Notes under the pieces: model-generated
The model's database searches: none
Seen by the model: the letters and a program-made list of their open reading frames with translations, nothing else
What the model was told of the DNA's origin: nothing
Shown here: piece by piece, positions 37,266 through 44,891 of the stretch
Numbering within the stretch: position 1 is the stretch's first letter
Layout of the letters: each line of letters begins with the position of its first letter
Position numbers and translations under genes: made by a program
Origin: Thiodiazotropha sp050305635
GTDB taxonomy: Bacteria > Pseudomonadota > Gammaproteobacteria > Chromatiales > Chromatiaceae
Reading direction: 5' to 3'
Length of the DNA stretch: 64,000 nt
Assembly (NCBI GenBank): GCA_050305635.1
Contig: JBNLFS010000095.1
Location: forward strand, 19,898-83,897

Positions 37266-37322
37266 CCACACTGAATCATTTGCCCGGATCTGGATCCGGC
37301 GCAATCTGCTGGAAGGAAGATC

Positions 37323-38333
37323 ATGCGAGTACTCATCACGGGCGGCGCCGGCTTCATCGGCTCCGCGCTGGCACTTCGGCTCCTGGATCGCGGAGACGAA
37401 GTCATCAGCATCGACTGCCTCAACGACTATTACGATGTCAGCTTGAAAAAGGCGCGGCTCGAGCGAACCCTGGCCTACCCGAACTTCACCGACCTGCGCA
37501 CGGCGCTCGAGGACCGTCAGGGCATCGCCGATGTCTTCAGCAAATACAAACCCCAGCGGGTAGTCAATCTCGCGGCCCAGGCCGGAGTGCGCTATTCGAT
37601 CGACAACCCCCTCGCCTACGTGGATTCGAACCTGATGGGCTTTGGCCATATCCTGGAGGGTTGCCGGCACAACGGGGTGGAGCACCTGGTCTACGCCTCG
37701 AGCAGTTCCGTGTACGGCGCCAATACCTCCATGCCCTTCTCCGTGCATGACAACGTGGACCACCCGGTGAGTCTCTACGCCGCCACTAAGAAAGCCAACG
37801 AACTGATGGCCCACACCTATAGCCACCTCTACCGCCTGCCCACCACCGGGCTGCGTTTTTTCACGGTGTACGGTCCCTGGAGCCGGCCCGACATGGCGAT
37901 GCTGAAATTCGCCCACAAGATCATGCGCGGCGAACCCATCGACGTGTTTAACTACGGAAAGCATCGGCGGGATTTCACCTACATCGATGATATCGTGGAA
38001 GGGGTGATCCGGGTGCTCGACCGTATCCCCGACACCAACCCGGAGTGGGATTCCGATCATCCGGATTCCGCCACCAGCACCGCGCCCTACCGACTCTATA
38101 ACATCGGCAATCATCAGCCGACGGAGTTGATGCGCTATATCGAACTGCTGGAACAGAGCCTGGGTAAAAAGGCGGAACTCAACCTGCTGCCATTGCAGGA
38201 CGGCGACGTCATCGCCACCTACGCCGATGTGGAAGACCTGATCGCCGATACCGGGTATAAACCCGACACCCGCCTGGAAGATGGCGTGGCGCGCTTCGCG
38301 GAATGGTTCCTGGAATACTATGACTACAACTGA
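37323..38333 (+). CDS. UDP-glucuronate 4-epimerase-like NAD-dependent epimerase
   Basis: 336 residues of the SDR family. It has ITGGAGFIGSALALRLLDRG, active-site serine region ASSSSVYGANTSMPF, and YxxxK in SLYAATKKANELMAHTYSHL. The strongly conserved GLRFFTVYGPWSRPDMAML and YGKHRRDFTYIDDIVEGV are typical of UDP-glucuronate 4-epimerases (LpsL/Cap1J type). It would make UDP-galacturonate. It follows tviC by 57 bp with a good Shine-Dalgarno (GGAAGGA). No glycosyltransferase or export genes of a capsule locus are adjacent. Confidence 0.88.
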   Translation: MRVLITGGAGFIGSALALRLLDRGDEVISIDCLNDYYDVSLKKARLERTLAYPNFTDLRTALEDRQGIADVFSKYKPQRVVNLAAQAGVRYSIDNPLAYVDSNLMGFGHILEGCRHNGVEHLVYASSSSVYGANTSMPFSVHDNVDHPVSLYAATKKANELMAHTYSHLYRLPTTGLRFFTVYGPWSRPDMAMLKFAHKIMRGEPIDVFNYGKHRRDFTYIDDIVEGVIRVLDRIPDTNPEWDSDHPDSATSTAPYRLYNIGNHQPTELMRYIELLEQSLGKKAELNLLPLQDGDVIATYADVEDLIADTGYKPDTRLEDGVARFAEWFLEYYDYN

Positions 38334-38361
38334 GTAGTTTCTGCGGGATCAGTGAGGGGGA

Positions 38362-38414
38362 AAAAACAGGCGGGGGTGCGGTCCTGGAGGCATTTGGACC
38401 CTGGCACCCCCGCC
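38362..38414 (-). terminator. Strong hairpin terminator
   Basis: GGCGGGGGTGC (38369-38379) pairs with GCACCCCCGCC (38404-38414), extended by GGTCC/GGACC. On the minus strand the stem is followed by TGTTTTTTC, giving a Rho-independent terminator for rdgC. The stem may also stop transcripts from the UDP-sugar operon on the other strand. Confidence 0.7.
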
Positions 38415-38621
38415 AGACTAGCGCTATACACGGAAACGACCAACCGTGAGCGTGGAGAAAGCGTAAAGATTCCGTCCTCTTCTGGCATTGACCTGAATCA
38501 ATAAACCATAACAAAGAGTAGGTTATTGCAGTTCCTGTGAGACAGGTCTCAACTTACGGCTTGGCGGTCCGATGCTGACCCGCCTATCTCCCCTGTCTGC
38601 TGACATGACCGTCCGATCGTC

Positions 38622-39533
38622 TCAGGAAGCGGTTTCGACACCGCCGAACAGTTCAAACAATTTGGGTAGAAACTTTCGGAATTCCAGGGTCATCAGGCTG
38701 AATTGACTGTCAAAGGCATCCATCTCCCCGCTCACCTGGTGGTCCGCCGCCTGCTCCTGAATCAGATCCAAAAACCGCAACCGTTTTACCGACAGATCCG
38801 CATCGAGGATGCAGGACAGATGTTCGTCCCACTCCACTGAGAGTTTGACCACGTCTTTTCCCGCCTCCAGGTGAGCCAGGATCTCATCCGCGGTGAGATC
38901 CTGACCCTTGCAGCGCAGCACGCTCGACTCGTCCGAGCGATCCTTGAGTTCACAGCTGTCCAGCAGGCTGAACCCCGGATGTTGACCCGGGTTCTTCAAC
39001 CACTCGGTCATGACGTGGGCCGGAGACACACGGCTCTCCCAGGGTTTCACGGGCAGACTGCCGAGGGTTTCGCGCAGCAGGCTGATCAGGCTTTCCGCCT
39101 TGTTGGCGCTGGCGGCGTCCACCAGGATCCAGCCCTGTTGCTTGTCGATCATCGCGTATTGCCGGGTGTGGCGGCTGAAGGCCTGGGGCAACAACTGCTG
39201 ATAGGTGTCCTCGCGCAGTTCGGTGCGCTCCTTGCGACCCACCTTGCGGCCCTCCTCCTGCTCGATCACGGCGAGCTTTTCATCCACCAGTTCATTGACC
39301 ACCGCGGAGGGCAGCAGCTTGTCCTCCTGGCGGGCGCAGATCAGCTGACAACCACCGATCTCATGCACCAGGATCTCGGCCTGACGGCCCAAGGGACTGT
39401 CCCAGCCCAGGCTGGTGACATCATGGCTGCCGCACGGTTGAAACACCTTACCCTGCAGACCTTCCGTCAGCGCCTCCTGGGTCAGGTTGAACGGCTGCTG
39501 CAACAGATAGATCCTGAGATTCTTGAACCACAT
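38622..39533 (-). CDS. rdgC: Recombination-associated protein RdgC
   Basis: 303 residues from the ATG before MWFKNLRIYLLQQPFNLTQE, the classic RdgC start; the longer frame upstream reads through the repeat-rich spacer. The conserved LDLIQEQ and FDSQFSLMTLEFRKFLPKL regions are present at the C-terminus. RdgC is a ring-shaped DNA-binding protein that modulates RecA. A strong terminator hairpin lies about 210 bp downstream. Confidence 0.95.
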   Translation of the reverse strand: MWFKNLRIYLLQQPFNLTQEALTEGLQGKVFQPCGSHDVTSLGWDSPLGRQAEILVHEIGGCQLICARQEDKLLPSAVVNELVDEKLAVIEQEEGRKVGRKERTELREDTYQQLLPQAFSRHTRQYAMIDKQQGWILVDAASANKAESLISLLRETLGSLPVKPWESRVSPAHVMTEWLKNPGQHPGFSLLDSCELKDRSDESSVLRCKGQDLTADEILAHLEAGKDVVKLSVEWDEHLSCILDADLSVKRLRFLDLIQEQAADHQVSGEMDAFDSQFSLMTLEFRKFLPKLFELFGGVETAS

Positions 39534-39649
39534 GACTGAACATTCCCGGGTGCATAAACGAGGGCGGATTATCGCGAACCTGGTAGGACTATGCCAGTGG
39601 ATTTCCGATTTGTTTGGAATGCTGTAACCAGTATCACGGCAGGGCGATG

Positions 39650-40223
39650 GTAATTTTGAATTTTTAGTTTTGAATTTTGAATTGTGGTGTTCGCTGCGCT
39701 CACGTTTTTTGTTCCCCTGGCCCTCCCCAGGAACCCGTTCCAAGTGATTGATTTTTGGAAGCAGCAGCTTTCGGTAAGGGTCAGCAATGCCATGCTGCGT
39801 TGATCACTGCACTCAGGGCGAAGGGAGACATTTGGGGGGGGGTTATATTATCCCGCAGTGCTTCGCAGTCTGCCGGATCCCGGGTTCCACTGCGTCTCAC
39901 CCGGGCTATGGGGGTGATGCTCCCGCCTCTTGAGCTTCCCGTATGGCCGTAGCCCGGGTGCAGCGAAGCGGAACCCGGGAACAGCCCTCCGGTGTTCCTG
40001 GGAATAAGTCAGCAACGCACGCTGCAGGGGCCTCTCCCGGTGGGAGTGGGGACGTGCTTTTCAAATACATCAAGTGCGTCCAGTCAGGTCATGCTAACAA
40101 GCTATTGGTTTACACCGACTTCTGATCCATGCATTCCCTCTCCCACCGGGAGAGGGAATATAACTAACCGTAAGCGCAGCGAACACCACAATTCTAAATT
40201 CAAAACTAAAAATTCAAAATTAC
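39650..40223. mobile_element. 574-bp non-coding element with 55-bp terminal inverted repeats
   Basis: The left arm 39650-39704 (GTAATTTTGAATTTTTAGTT... TTCGCTGCGCTCACG) and right arm 40169-40223 are inverted copies with 53 of 55 bases identical. Inside lie a paired CCCGGG repeat, a CCCTCTCCCACCGGGAGAGG hairpin (40136-40155) and no coding frame. A diverged copy of the AT-rich end occurs alone at 7672. This looks like a MITE-like element or a nested repeat cluster; no transposase is present. Confidence 0.65.
39879..39979. repeat. Paired CCCGGG-type inverted repeat, copy 3
   Basis: Arms 39879-39909 and 39949-39979 belong to the same family as the pairs at 7.76 and 15.36 kb, here nested inside the inverted-repeat element. 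Confidence 0.75.
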
Positions 40224-40298
40224 TATCCTCCCTTGTACCCCAGCAGGAAAACCACCAAGATTAAAGGACAGGGAGGCTTACCTGAGAGGACCCGTCTC

Positions 40299-40892
40299 AT
40301 GAGCATTCCATCGACCACACGTCTTGCAAAACCGCTCCGTGAGCAGCTCATGGAGGTTGCCTGGCACGCGATTCGCCATGGCGTGCATCATCAGTCACCA
40401 TTGAAGATCGATCCACAGGACTATCCGGAAGCGCTGCGGGTGGAGCGTGCCTGTTTCGTGACCCTGAATCGCAACAGGCTGCTGCGCGGCTGTATCGGGC
40501 ACCTCGAGGCGTACCAGCCGCTGGTAGTGGACGTGGCGGAAAATGCCTATGCCGCGGCCTTTCGTGACCCTCGCTTTCCGCCCCTGTCCGAGGCGGAGCT
40601 GCACCACCTGGATATCCACATCTCGATTCTCACACCCTCGGAACCCATCCCCTTCACTTCCGAGGAGGATCTTCTGCATCAGATCAGGCCGGGCATCGAT
40701 GGGTTGATCCTGGTGGACGGGCGTCATCGGGGTACCTTTCTGCCCTCGGTCTGGGAGTCTTTGCCCGATCCCCGGGATTTTCTCCTCCACCTCAAACAGA
40801 AGGCCGGACTACCCCCCCATTATTGGTCGGACACCCTCGAGGTGTTTCGCTACGAAACCGAATCATTTCCCGAAACGGCAGACGCCCAGTGA
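40299..40892 (+). CDS. amrA: AmmeMemoRadiSam system protein A (AMMECR1 family)
   Basis: 197 residues of the AMMECR1 domain family. The hallmark LLRGCIGHLE is near residue 65, with NAYAAAFRDPRFPPLSEAEL and LPSVWESLPDPRDFLLHLK. The ATG at 40299 follows GAGAGGA; the longer frame upstream runs into the repeat element. It is the third component of the system whose B and radical SAM genes lie at 22.7-24.6 kb, here separate and on the opposite strand. Its 3' end overlaps the convergent pentapeptide gene by 30 bases. Confidence 0.93.
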   Translation: MSIPSTTRLAKPLREQLMEVAWHAIRHGVHHQSPLKIDPQDYPEALRVERACFVTLNRNRLLRGCIGHLEAYQPLVVDVAENAYAAAFRDPRFPPLSEAELHHLDIHISILTPSEPIPFTSEEDLLHQIRPGIDGLILVDGRHRGTFLPSVWESLPDPRDFLLHLKQKAGLPPHYWSDTLEVFRYETESFPETADAQ

Positions 40893-41648
40893 ACCTGCAG
40901 CGCAGCTGCGCCCGTCGACCCAGATCGCCTCGTCCAGATGGGCACCCTGCAACAGCAGCCCGTCCACCCGGCTACCGTTAAAGTCCACGAAACGCAGATC
41001 GGCGCCGCTCAGATCAGCTTCCCTGAGATCCGCGCCTTGCAGGTTGGCGCCGAGCAGTGAGGCCCGCCGCATCCGTGCATAGCTGAGATTCGCAGCGCGC
41101 AGGTCCGCATATTCTAGGTGGGCGTCGCTCAGATCGGTGGCGCTCAACTGGGCATCCCGCAACACCGCGCTATTGAGATTCGCCCCCGCGAGACTCGCCG
41201 ATCCGGCATCCACCCCAACCAGTACGCAGTTGCGCCAGTTCACGCCCGGTCCCGGTGGCGCGTCGCACTGGGGCGAGTCCGACTCATCTCCGGTATTCAG
41301 GAACAATGTCAGTGAAACCGCCGTACCCAGCACCAGGGTGAGCACCAGCAGTGGAATCACTGGAATGCGCCGGGTTTCCGCCCGGTCCCGGGCGCTCAAC
41401 TTGTCACGAGTGTCGATTTGCGCCCGCGCGCCGGCATCACCCGCTTCAGCACGCATCTGCAGTGGCACCACCTTGGGGACACTCAACAGAGACTGCCAGC
41501 TTTTCTTGTCCGGACTGATCTCATCGGACAACGCCCAGGTGCCGTCCAGCAGATGCTGACGTATCCGGGCCTCGGCATGGGGACCGGTAATCAAACCCTC
41601 ATGCCTGATGTACCATCCTTGCGGTTTATTTTGTTCCTGTGACGACAT
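40863..41648 (-). CDS. GYF2-like and pentapeptide-repeat membrane protein
   Basis: 261 residues. An N-terminal GYF2-like domain (GWYIRHEGLITGPHAEARIR) is followed by a membrane helix (VIPLLVLTLVLGTAVSLTLF, near residues 115-134). Pentapeptide repeats of the A(D/N)Lxx type follow (ANLNSAVLRDAQLSATDLSD, ADLREADLSGADLRFVDF), forming a right-handed beta helix presumably outside the cytoplasm. The ATG at 41646-41648 has AGGAAGG upstream. Divergent from fliK. Function unknown. Confidence 0.82.
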   Translation of the reverse strand: MSSQEQNKPQGWYIRHEGLITGPHAEARIRQHLLDGTWALSDEISPDKKSWQSLLSVPKVVPLQMRAEAGDAGARAQIDTRDKLSARDRAETRRIPVIPLLVLTLVLGTAVSLTLFLNTGDESDSPQCDAPPGPGVNWRNCVLVGVDAGSASLAGANLNSAVLRDAQLSATDLSDAHLEYADLRAANLSYARMRRASLLGANLQGADLREADLSGADLRFVDFNGSRVDGLLLQGAHLDEAIWVDGRSCAAGSLGVCRFGK

Positions 41649-41721
41649 ACACAACCCTTCCTGAAACTCACCCAAACTATAGCCTGAAGCAGGGACTTGT
41701 GGTTACCGAACCGATCGCCCC

Positions 41722-41740
41722 AAGGCAATGGATATGCGAT
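41722..41740 (+). promoter_or_regulatory. Candidate sigma-54 promoter for fliK
   Basis: AAGGCAATGGATATGCGA has GG at 41724, ten bases, then GC at 41736. It is a weaker match than the fleS and fliE promoters, and the leader would be about 95 bases. Confidence 0.35.
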
Positions 41741-41842
41741 CAGTCTCCCCTTATCCATCAGTATCGCCCGGATTCACGTATACTTCAGAGAGTTCACAGG
41801 AACCCGTGCTGAGACACTACTTAACCGGCAACCTCCATTCCC

Positions 41843-43066
41843 ATGCAGATCCCGATCGCGAAAATCCTGCCTCCCCTGCCCATGGCGACCACCACCCGGG
41901 CACTGCTGCAGACGCTCCAGCCCGGACAGATCCTGCACGGCACGGCGTTGAGCGAAAACGTGGATGGCGCCATGCAGTTGCGCATCGGCGTCACCCGACT
42001 GACCGCGCAAACCACTCTCAGCGTCAAACCGGGACAGCCCCTGCTGCTGCAGGTCGAGAAGAGTGGCGAGCTTCCGGAACTCAAGGTCCTGACCCTGCCG
42101 AGCCAGAAAACCCTGACCGCCATGGCGCTGAAGAGCAGCTTGCCCCGTCAGCAACCCCTGCCCCAGCTGTTTCAGGCCCTGACCCGGAGCCTGGAAAAAC
42201 CGGATGGCCCGCCCTTGCCGACCCCGGTCCGGCAGGCTGTGGAACAGCTGATGAGCCAGGTGGTCCGGTTGAACAATCCGGAGTTCAAGGCGATCCTGGC
42301 CCGAGCCCTGCCCCTGAGTGGCAACCAGACCGAGGCCCTGCTGTTACGCGGCAACCCTCAACCCCAGGATCTGAAACTCAATCTGTTGCGTCTGGTCGGC
42401 CTGGTCAGGCGTTTTATCAGTCAGGCTCCGTCCCTGACGGACGCACAGCAGGCGGTGCTGCGTCCCGGGCTCGGGCTCCTGTCTCAAGGCTCAAGCCCAG
42501 CCACGCCCCAGTCCCAGGCATCTCCCCTGCCTCCCCCCTTGAACCCGGCCCCGATGCCGGGCCAGCCCCCGGCCGCGACGCAGGAATCCAATCCGACAGT
42601 GAAACTGCTGCTGGACCTGTTCAAGCACCTGGACGGCGCGGTGGCGCGGATTCAGACCAACCAGCTGCATTCCCTCGCATCCGAGGACGGGGGACGTCCG
42701 ATCTGGCAATTCGAACTGCCGATCCGCCACGAAAACGGGATCGACCTGTTCCAGTTCCGCATCACCCCCGATGCACACCACGCCCGCAAGGACGCCGCGT
42801 CCGGCTGGCGCCTGACTCTGCACATGAACCTCACCCCCCTGGGGCCGATGAAGGTCCAGCTGCACCTGGTCGGCGAGCGTGTCTCCACGATTATCTGGTC
42901 TGAGAACCCGGACACTTCCCAGCGCGTCTCTCAGCATCTCGACACCCTGCGCCGGGGATTGGAATCCGCCGGCCTGGAGGTCGCCAAGTTGGCTTCCTAC
43001 CAGGGATCTGCGGAGAATGAACACGAGCTGCCGAGTGACCACACACTCCTCAACGAGAAGGCATGA
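41843..43066 (+). CDS. fliK: Flagellar hook-length control protein FliK
   Basis: 407 residues. The N-terminal two thirds are Pro/Gln-rich with low complexity (SQASPLPPPLNPAPMPGQPP), as usual for the molecular ruler. The C-terminal FliK domain near residues 300-390 contains WRLTLHMNLTPLGPMKVQLH and the substrate-switch region. It ends inside the start of the FlhB-like gene (overlap four bases). The locus is inverted relative to, and 3.3 kb from, the fliEFGHIJ cluster. A collapsed copy of its promoter and first codons occurs at 46.17 kb. Confidence 0.88.
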   Translation: MQIPIAKILPPLPMATTTRALLQTLQPGQILHGTALSENVDGAMQLRIGVTRLTAQTTLSVKPGQPLLLQVEKSGELPELKVLTLPSQKTLTAMALKSSLPRQQPLPQLFQALTRSLEKPDGPPLPTPVRQAVEQLMSQVVRLNNPEFKAILARALPLSGNQTEALLLRGNPQPQDLKLNLLRLVGLVRRFISQAPSLTDAQQAVLRPGLGLLSQGSSPATPQSQASPLPPPLNPAPMPGQPPAATQESNPTVKLLLDLFKHLDGAVARIQTNQLHSLASEDGGRPIWQFELPIRHENGIDLFQFRITPDAHHARKDAASGWRLTLHMNLTPLGPMKVQLHLVGERVSTIIWSENPDTSQRVSQHLDTLRRGLESAGLEVAKLASYQGSAENEHELPSDHTLLNEKA

Positions 43067-43356
43067 GCAGAAAACGAAAACACCCGGACGAAGTCGCCAT
43101 CGCCCTCAACTACGACGGTGAAAACGCCCCCCGGCTCACCGCCAAGGGCCGGGGCGAACTGGCGCAGCGGATTCTCGCCCTGGCCGAGGAGCACGACGTG
43201 CCACTGCATGAGGACCCGGAACTGGCGGCCCTGCTGGCGCAACTGCCCCTGGGGGAGGAGATTCCCCAGGCCCTGTACCGGGCCGTGGCGGAGGTCATCG
43301 CCTTTGCCTACCTGCTCTCGGGTAAACGTCCACCGGGTTATGAGAACATTGACTAA
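43063..43356 (+). CDS. FlhB C-terminal-domain homologue (FlhB2/FhlB type export switch)
   Basis: 97 residues corresponding only to the cytoplasmic C-terminal domain of FlhB/EscU: DEVAIALNYDGENAPRLTAK followed by the helices of the switch domain and ending LSGKRPPGYENID. It lacks the membrane part and the autocleavage NPTH motif. Such small FlhB-like proteins are commonly encoded beside fliK and may modulate the switch from hook to filament export. Coupled to fliK by overlap. Confidence 0.88.
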   Translation: MSRKRKHPDEVAIALNYDGENAPRLTAKGRGELAQRILALAEEHDVPLHEDPELAALLAQLPLGEEIPQALYRAVAEVIAFAYLLSGKRPPGYENID

Positions 43357-43420
43357 ACATTCGGCCCGGAATTGCCTTATGCCCCCTAAAAGGGTTCTAC
43401 TGAGCGTCCCCAGTCTTAAA

Positions 43421-43660
43421 TCATCTCGTGAGATTTATCAGGACTTGGTGACGCTCTTGCTTCTCCCGGTATTTCACGTACTTGCGAATCATATCCGCAT
43501 CCACCAGTTCTACTACCCGACAACCCGACAGGCTGCTGTATTCCTGAACACAGTTGTATACCTCTCGGGCCTTTCATTTAGCGAAATCGATACTAGGAAC
43601 CCAAATTTTGTGGAACTGGCAATGCCAGAGCACATACATTCACTACTCGAATCGACTCAT
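43421..43660 (-). pseudogene. IS200/IS605-type transposase tnpA remnant
   Basis: Reading the minus strand from 43660 gives MSRFE, two stops, then FHKIWVP with a one-base shift before YRFR. KAREVYNCVQEYSSLSGCRV follows and, after a deletion of the HUH-motif region, DADMIRKYVKYREKQERHQ. Order and wording match IS200-like Y1 transposases (VWVPKYRF..., ...YVKYQEKQER). About 240 of the usual 400-plus bases remain. Confidence 0.7.
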
Positions 43661-43758
43661 GTTATTTCCTTTTTCTTGGTTGACGTTGTGGGAACAACTC
43701 ATCCTCGGATTTAACATGCGCTTATTAATTCGTCACAGGCAAAGCCAGCCTCTCGTGA

Positions 43759-43777
43759 CCGCGTCCACAGGACGCGG
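43759..43777. repeat. Subterminal hairpin of the IS200 remnant
   Basis: CCGCGTCC-ACA-GGACGCGG is a perfect 8-bp stem with a 3-base loop, about 100 bases upstream of the tnpA remnant start. That is where IS200/IS605 elements carry the hairpin recognised by TnpA. Confidence 0.55.
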
Positions 43778-43787
43778 GTTTCTACGC

Positions 43788-43994
43788 TAAATACAATTTA
43801 AGCAAGCCGTTGAGATATTCCATCAAATATCTGAGTGCTTCGCCAATATGCCCTTATTGACCGTCACAGATAGCTGGTTTGGTAACGACCGTGTGTTGTT
43901 CGAGGATCAACTGGTAACGCTTCTCTTAGCTGCGGCCACTCTTGGGATGAGGTACCCCGCAGGAAAGCACCTTACACAACGGCTGGAGCCATGA
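43788..43994 (+). pseudogene. DDE-transposase-like fragment
   Basis: In one frame the sequence reads FKQAVEIFHQISECFANMPL then LTVTDSWFGNDRVLFEDQL before a stop. TDSWFGN is a motif of IS4-like DDE transposases around a catalytic Asp, and a following VSRLRK (44070, another frame) fits the next conserved block. Recognition rests on this short pattern only. Confidence 0.35.
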
Positions 43995-44194
43995 TTGAAC
44001 AACTCTTGTTGCTGGGAAAATGTGGACCTTCCAGGGTTCTCGTTTATCTTCACTCTGCGAGATCGACAGGCGTCAGTCGCTTACGAAAAGCCGGCAGTTT
44101 CCCAGAAGAGATGCAGCTGATATATTGGGGGTCCAAGCAACAAAGCTATTTCCGCCTAAGATTCAGCAAAACCCTCCGCAATTAAGGACCCCAG

Positions 44195-44575
44195 ATGAAA
44201 AGAGCAATTATTGGAATCTTACCCCTGGTATTGCTAACAGCATGCGCCTCAACCAAGCAATATGCGCCAATGGCAACACATGATCAACTCAAAGCAGGTA
44301 ACGCCTTGATCGTGGTCAAAAGGGAGAGCGGATTCATTGGCGGCGGACGAAGTATTGAGATTACTGACAACGGAGTCAAAACGGGTTCCCTGGCCCCGGG
44401 GGACTCCATTTCATGGCAAAGACCCGAAGGGCCCATGGAGATAAACCTCGCACCGGCCGCTCTCATGGTATCACCAGGAATCCCAATCCATGTTGATGTG
44501 ATTGCCGGTCAAGAATATCACTTTGCCACTTTTTTGAGCAACGACACGCACACTTTCGTTCTTCGACAAAAATAA
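44195..44575 (+). CDS. Small lipoprotein (DUF2846-like)
   Basis: 126 residues with a lipoprotein signal (MKRAIIGILPLVLLTACAST; lipobox LTAC, Cys17). The mature part KAGNALIVVKRESGFIGGGR...ITDNGVKTGSLAPGDSISW is beta-rich and resembles DUF2846-type lipoproteins. It is in the AT-richer island between the two fliK/flhB' copies. Function unknown. Confidence 0.7.
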   Translation: MKRAIIGILPLVLLTACASTKQYAPMATHDQLKAGNALIVVKRESGFIGGGRSIEITDNGVKTGSLAPGDSISWQRPEGPMEINLAPAALMVSPGIPIHVDVIAGQEYHFATFLSNDTHTFVLRQK

Positions 44576-44891
44576 GCACTACGCCTTCGGTGGAGAGATT
44601 AGGGGCTTCAAGCCGGCCATTTCCTGCATGTCGTGCCTGCAGGAAATGCCCTTGGTACGCCTTGCCTCGGGATCTGTACGGGTCTCTTAATTAATCGCGT
44701 ATTAGCAGGCTGTTGAAATTCGCTCAGACGAGTGCGAGACAAGTGGTGTTAGCCTTCTCAATAGTTCCAGCAACTTCACAGCCTCTGATAACAGACTCAG
44801 AACTTCCCGGCATATGCCGGGAAGTCAGACCATCAAGAGCAATGATATAGACACCTATCAGAAAGCATGGACCATGATTTCGCCACCCTAT
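44576..44891. other. Intergenic with dispersed-repeat fragment and palindrome
   Basis: No gene. It contains a copy (44706-44744) of the repeat found at 24672-24710 (GCTGTTGAAATTCGCTCAGA then CGAGACAAGT), and a perfect 24-bp palindrome at 44802-44825. Confidence 0.6.
44802..44825. repeat. Perfect 24-bp palindrome
   Basis: ACTTCCCGGCAT followed by its exact reverse complement, centred on CATATG. No T-tract follows on either strand, so it is not a typical terminator. It could be an operator or cruciform. Confidence 0.6.

Larger units (their letters stand above)
39534..40298. other. Gene-free spacer holding an inverted-repeat element
   Basis: No gene. Most of it is the 574-bp element between 39650 and 40223. 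Nothing else was recognised apart from the amrA leader with GAGAGGA upstream of its ATG. Confidence 0.7.
43357..44194. other. Degenerate tract with transposase remnants
   Basis: No intact gene. It holds a broken IS200-type tnpA and its hairpin, then a DDE-transposase-like fragment, then about 200 bases with no recognised feature leading to the lipoprotein gene. It forms the left half of the accessory island between the intact and collapsed fliK/flhB' copies. Confidence 0.65.

Noticed and set aside
43118..43714. Plus-strand 198-codon frame overlapping the FlhB-like gene
   Set aside because: It is out of frame with the FlhB-like gene and runs antisense through the IS200 remnant.
44802..44825. 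Rho-independent terminator
   Set aside because: The palindrome has almost no loop and no T-tract on either strand.
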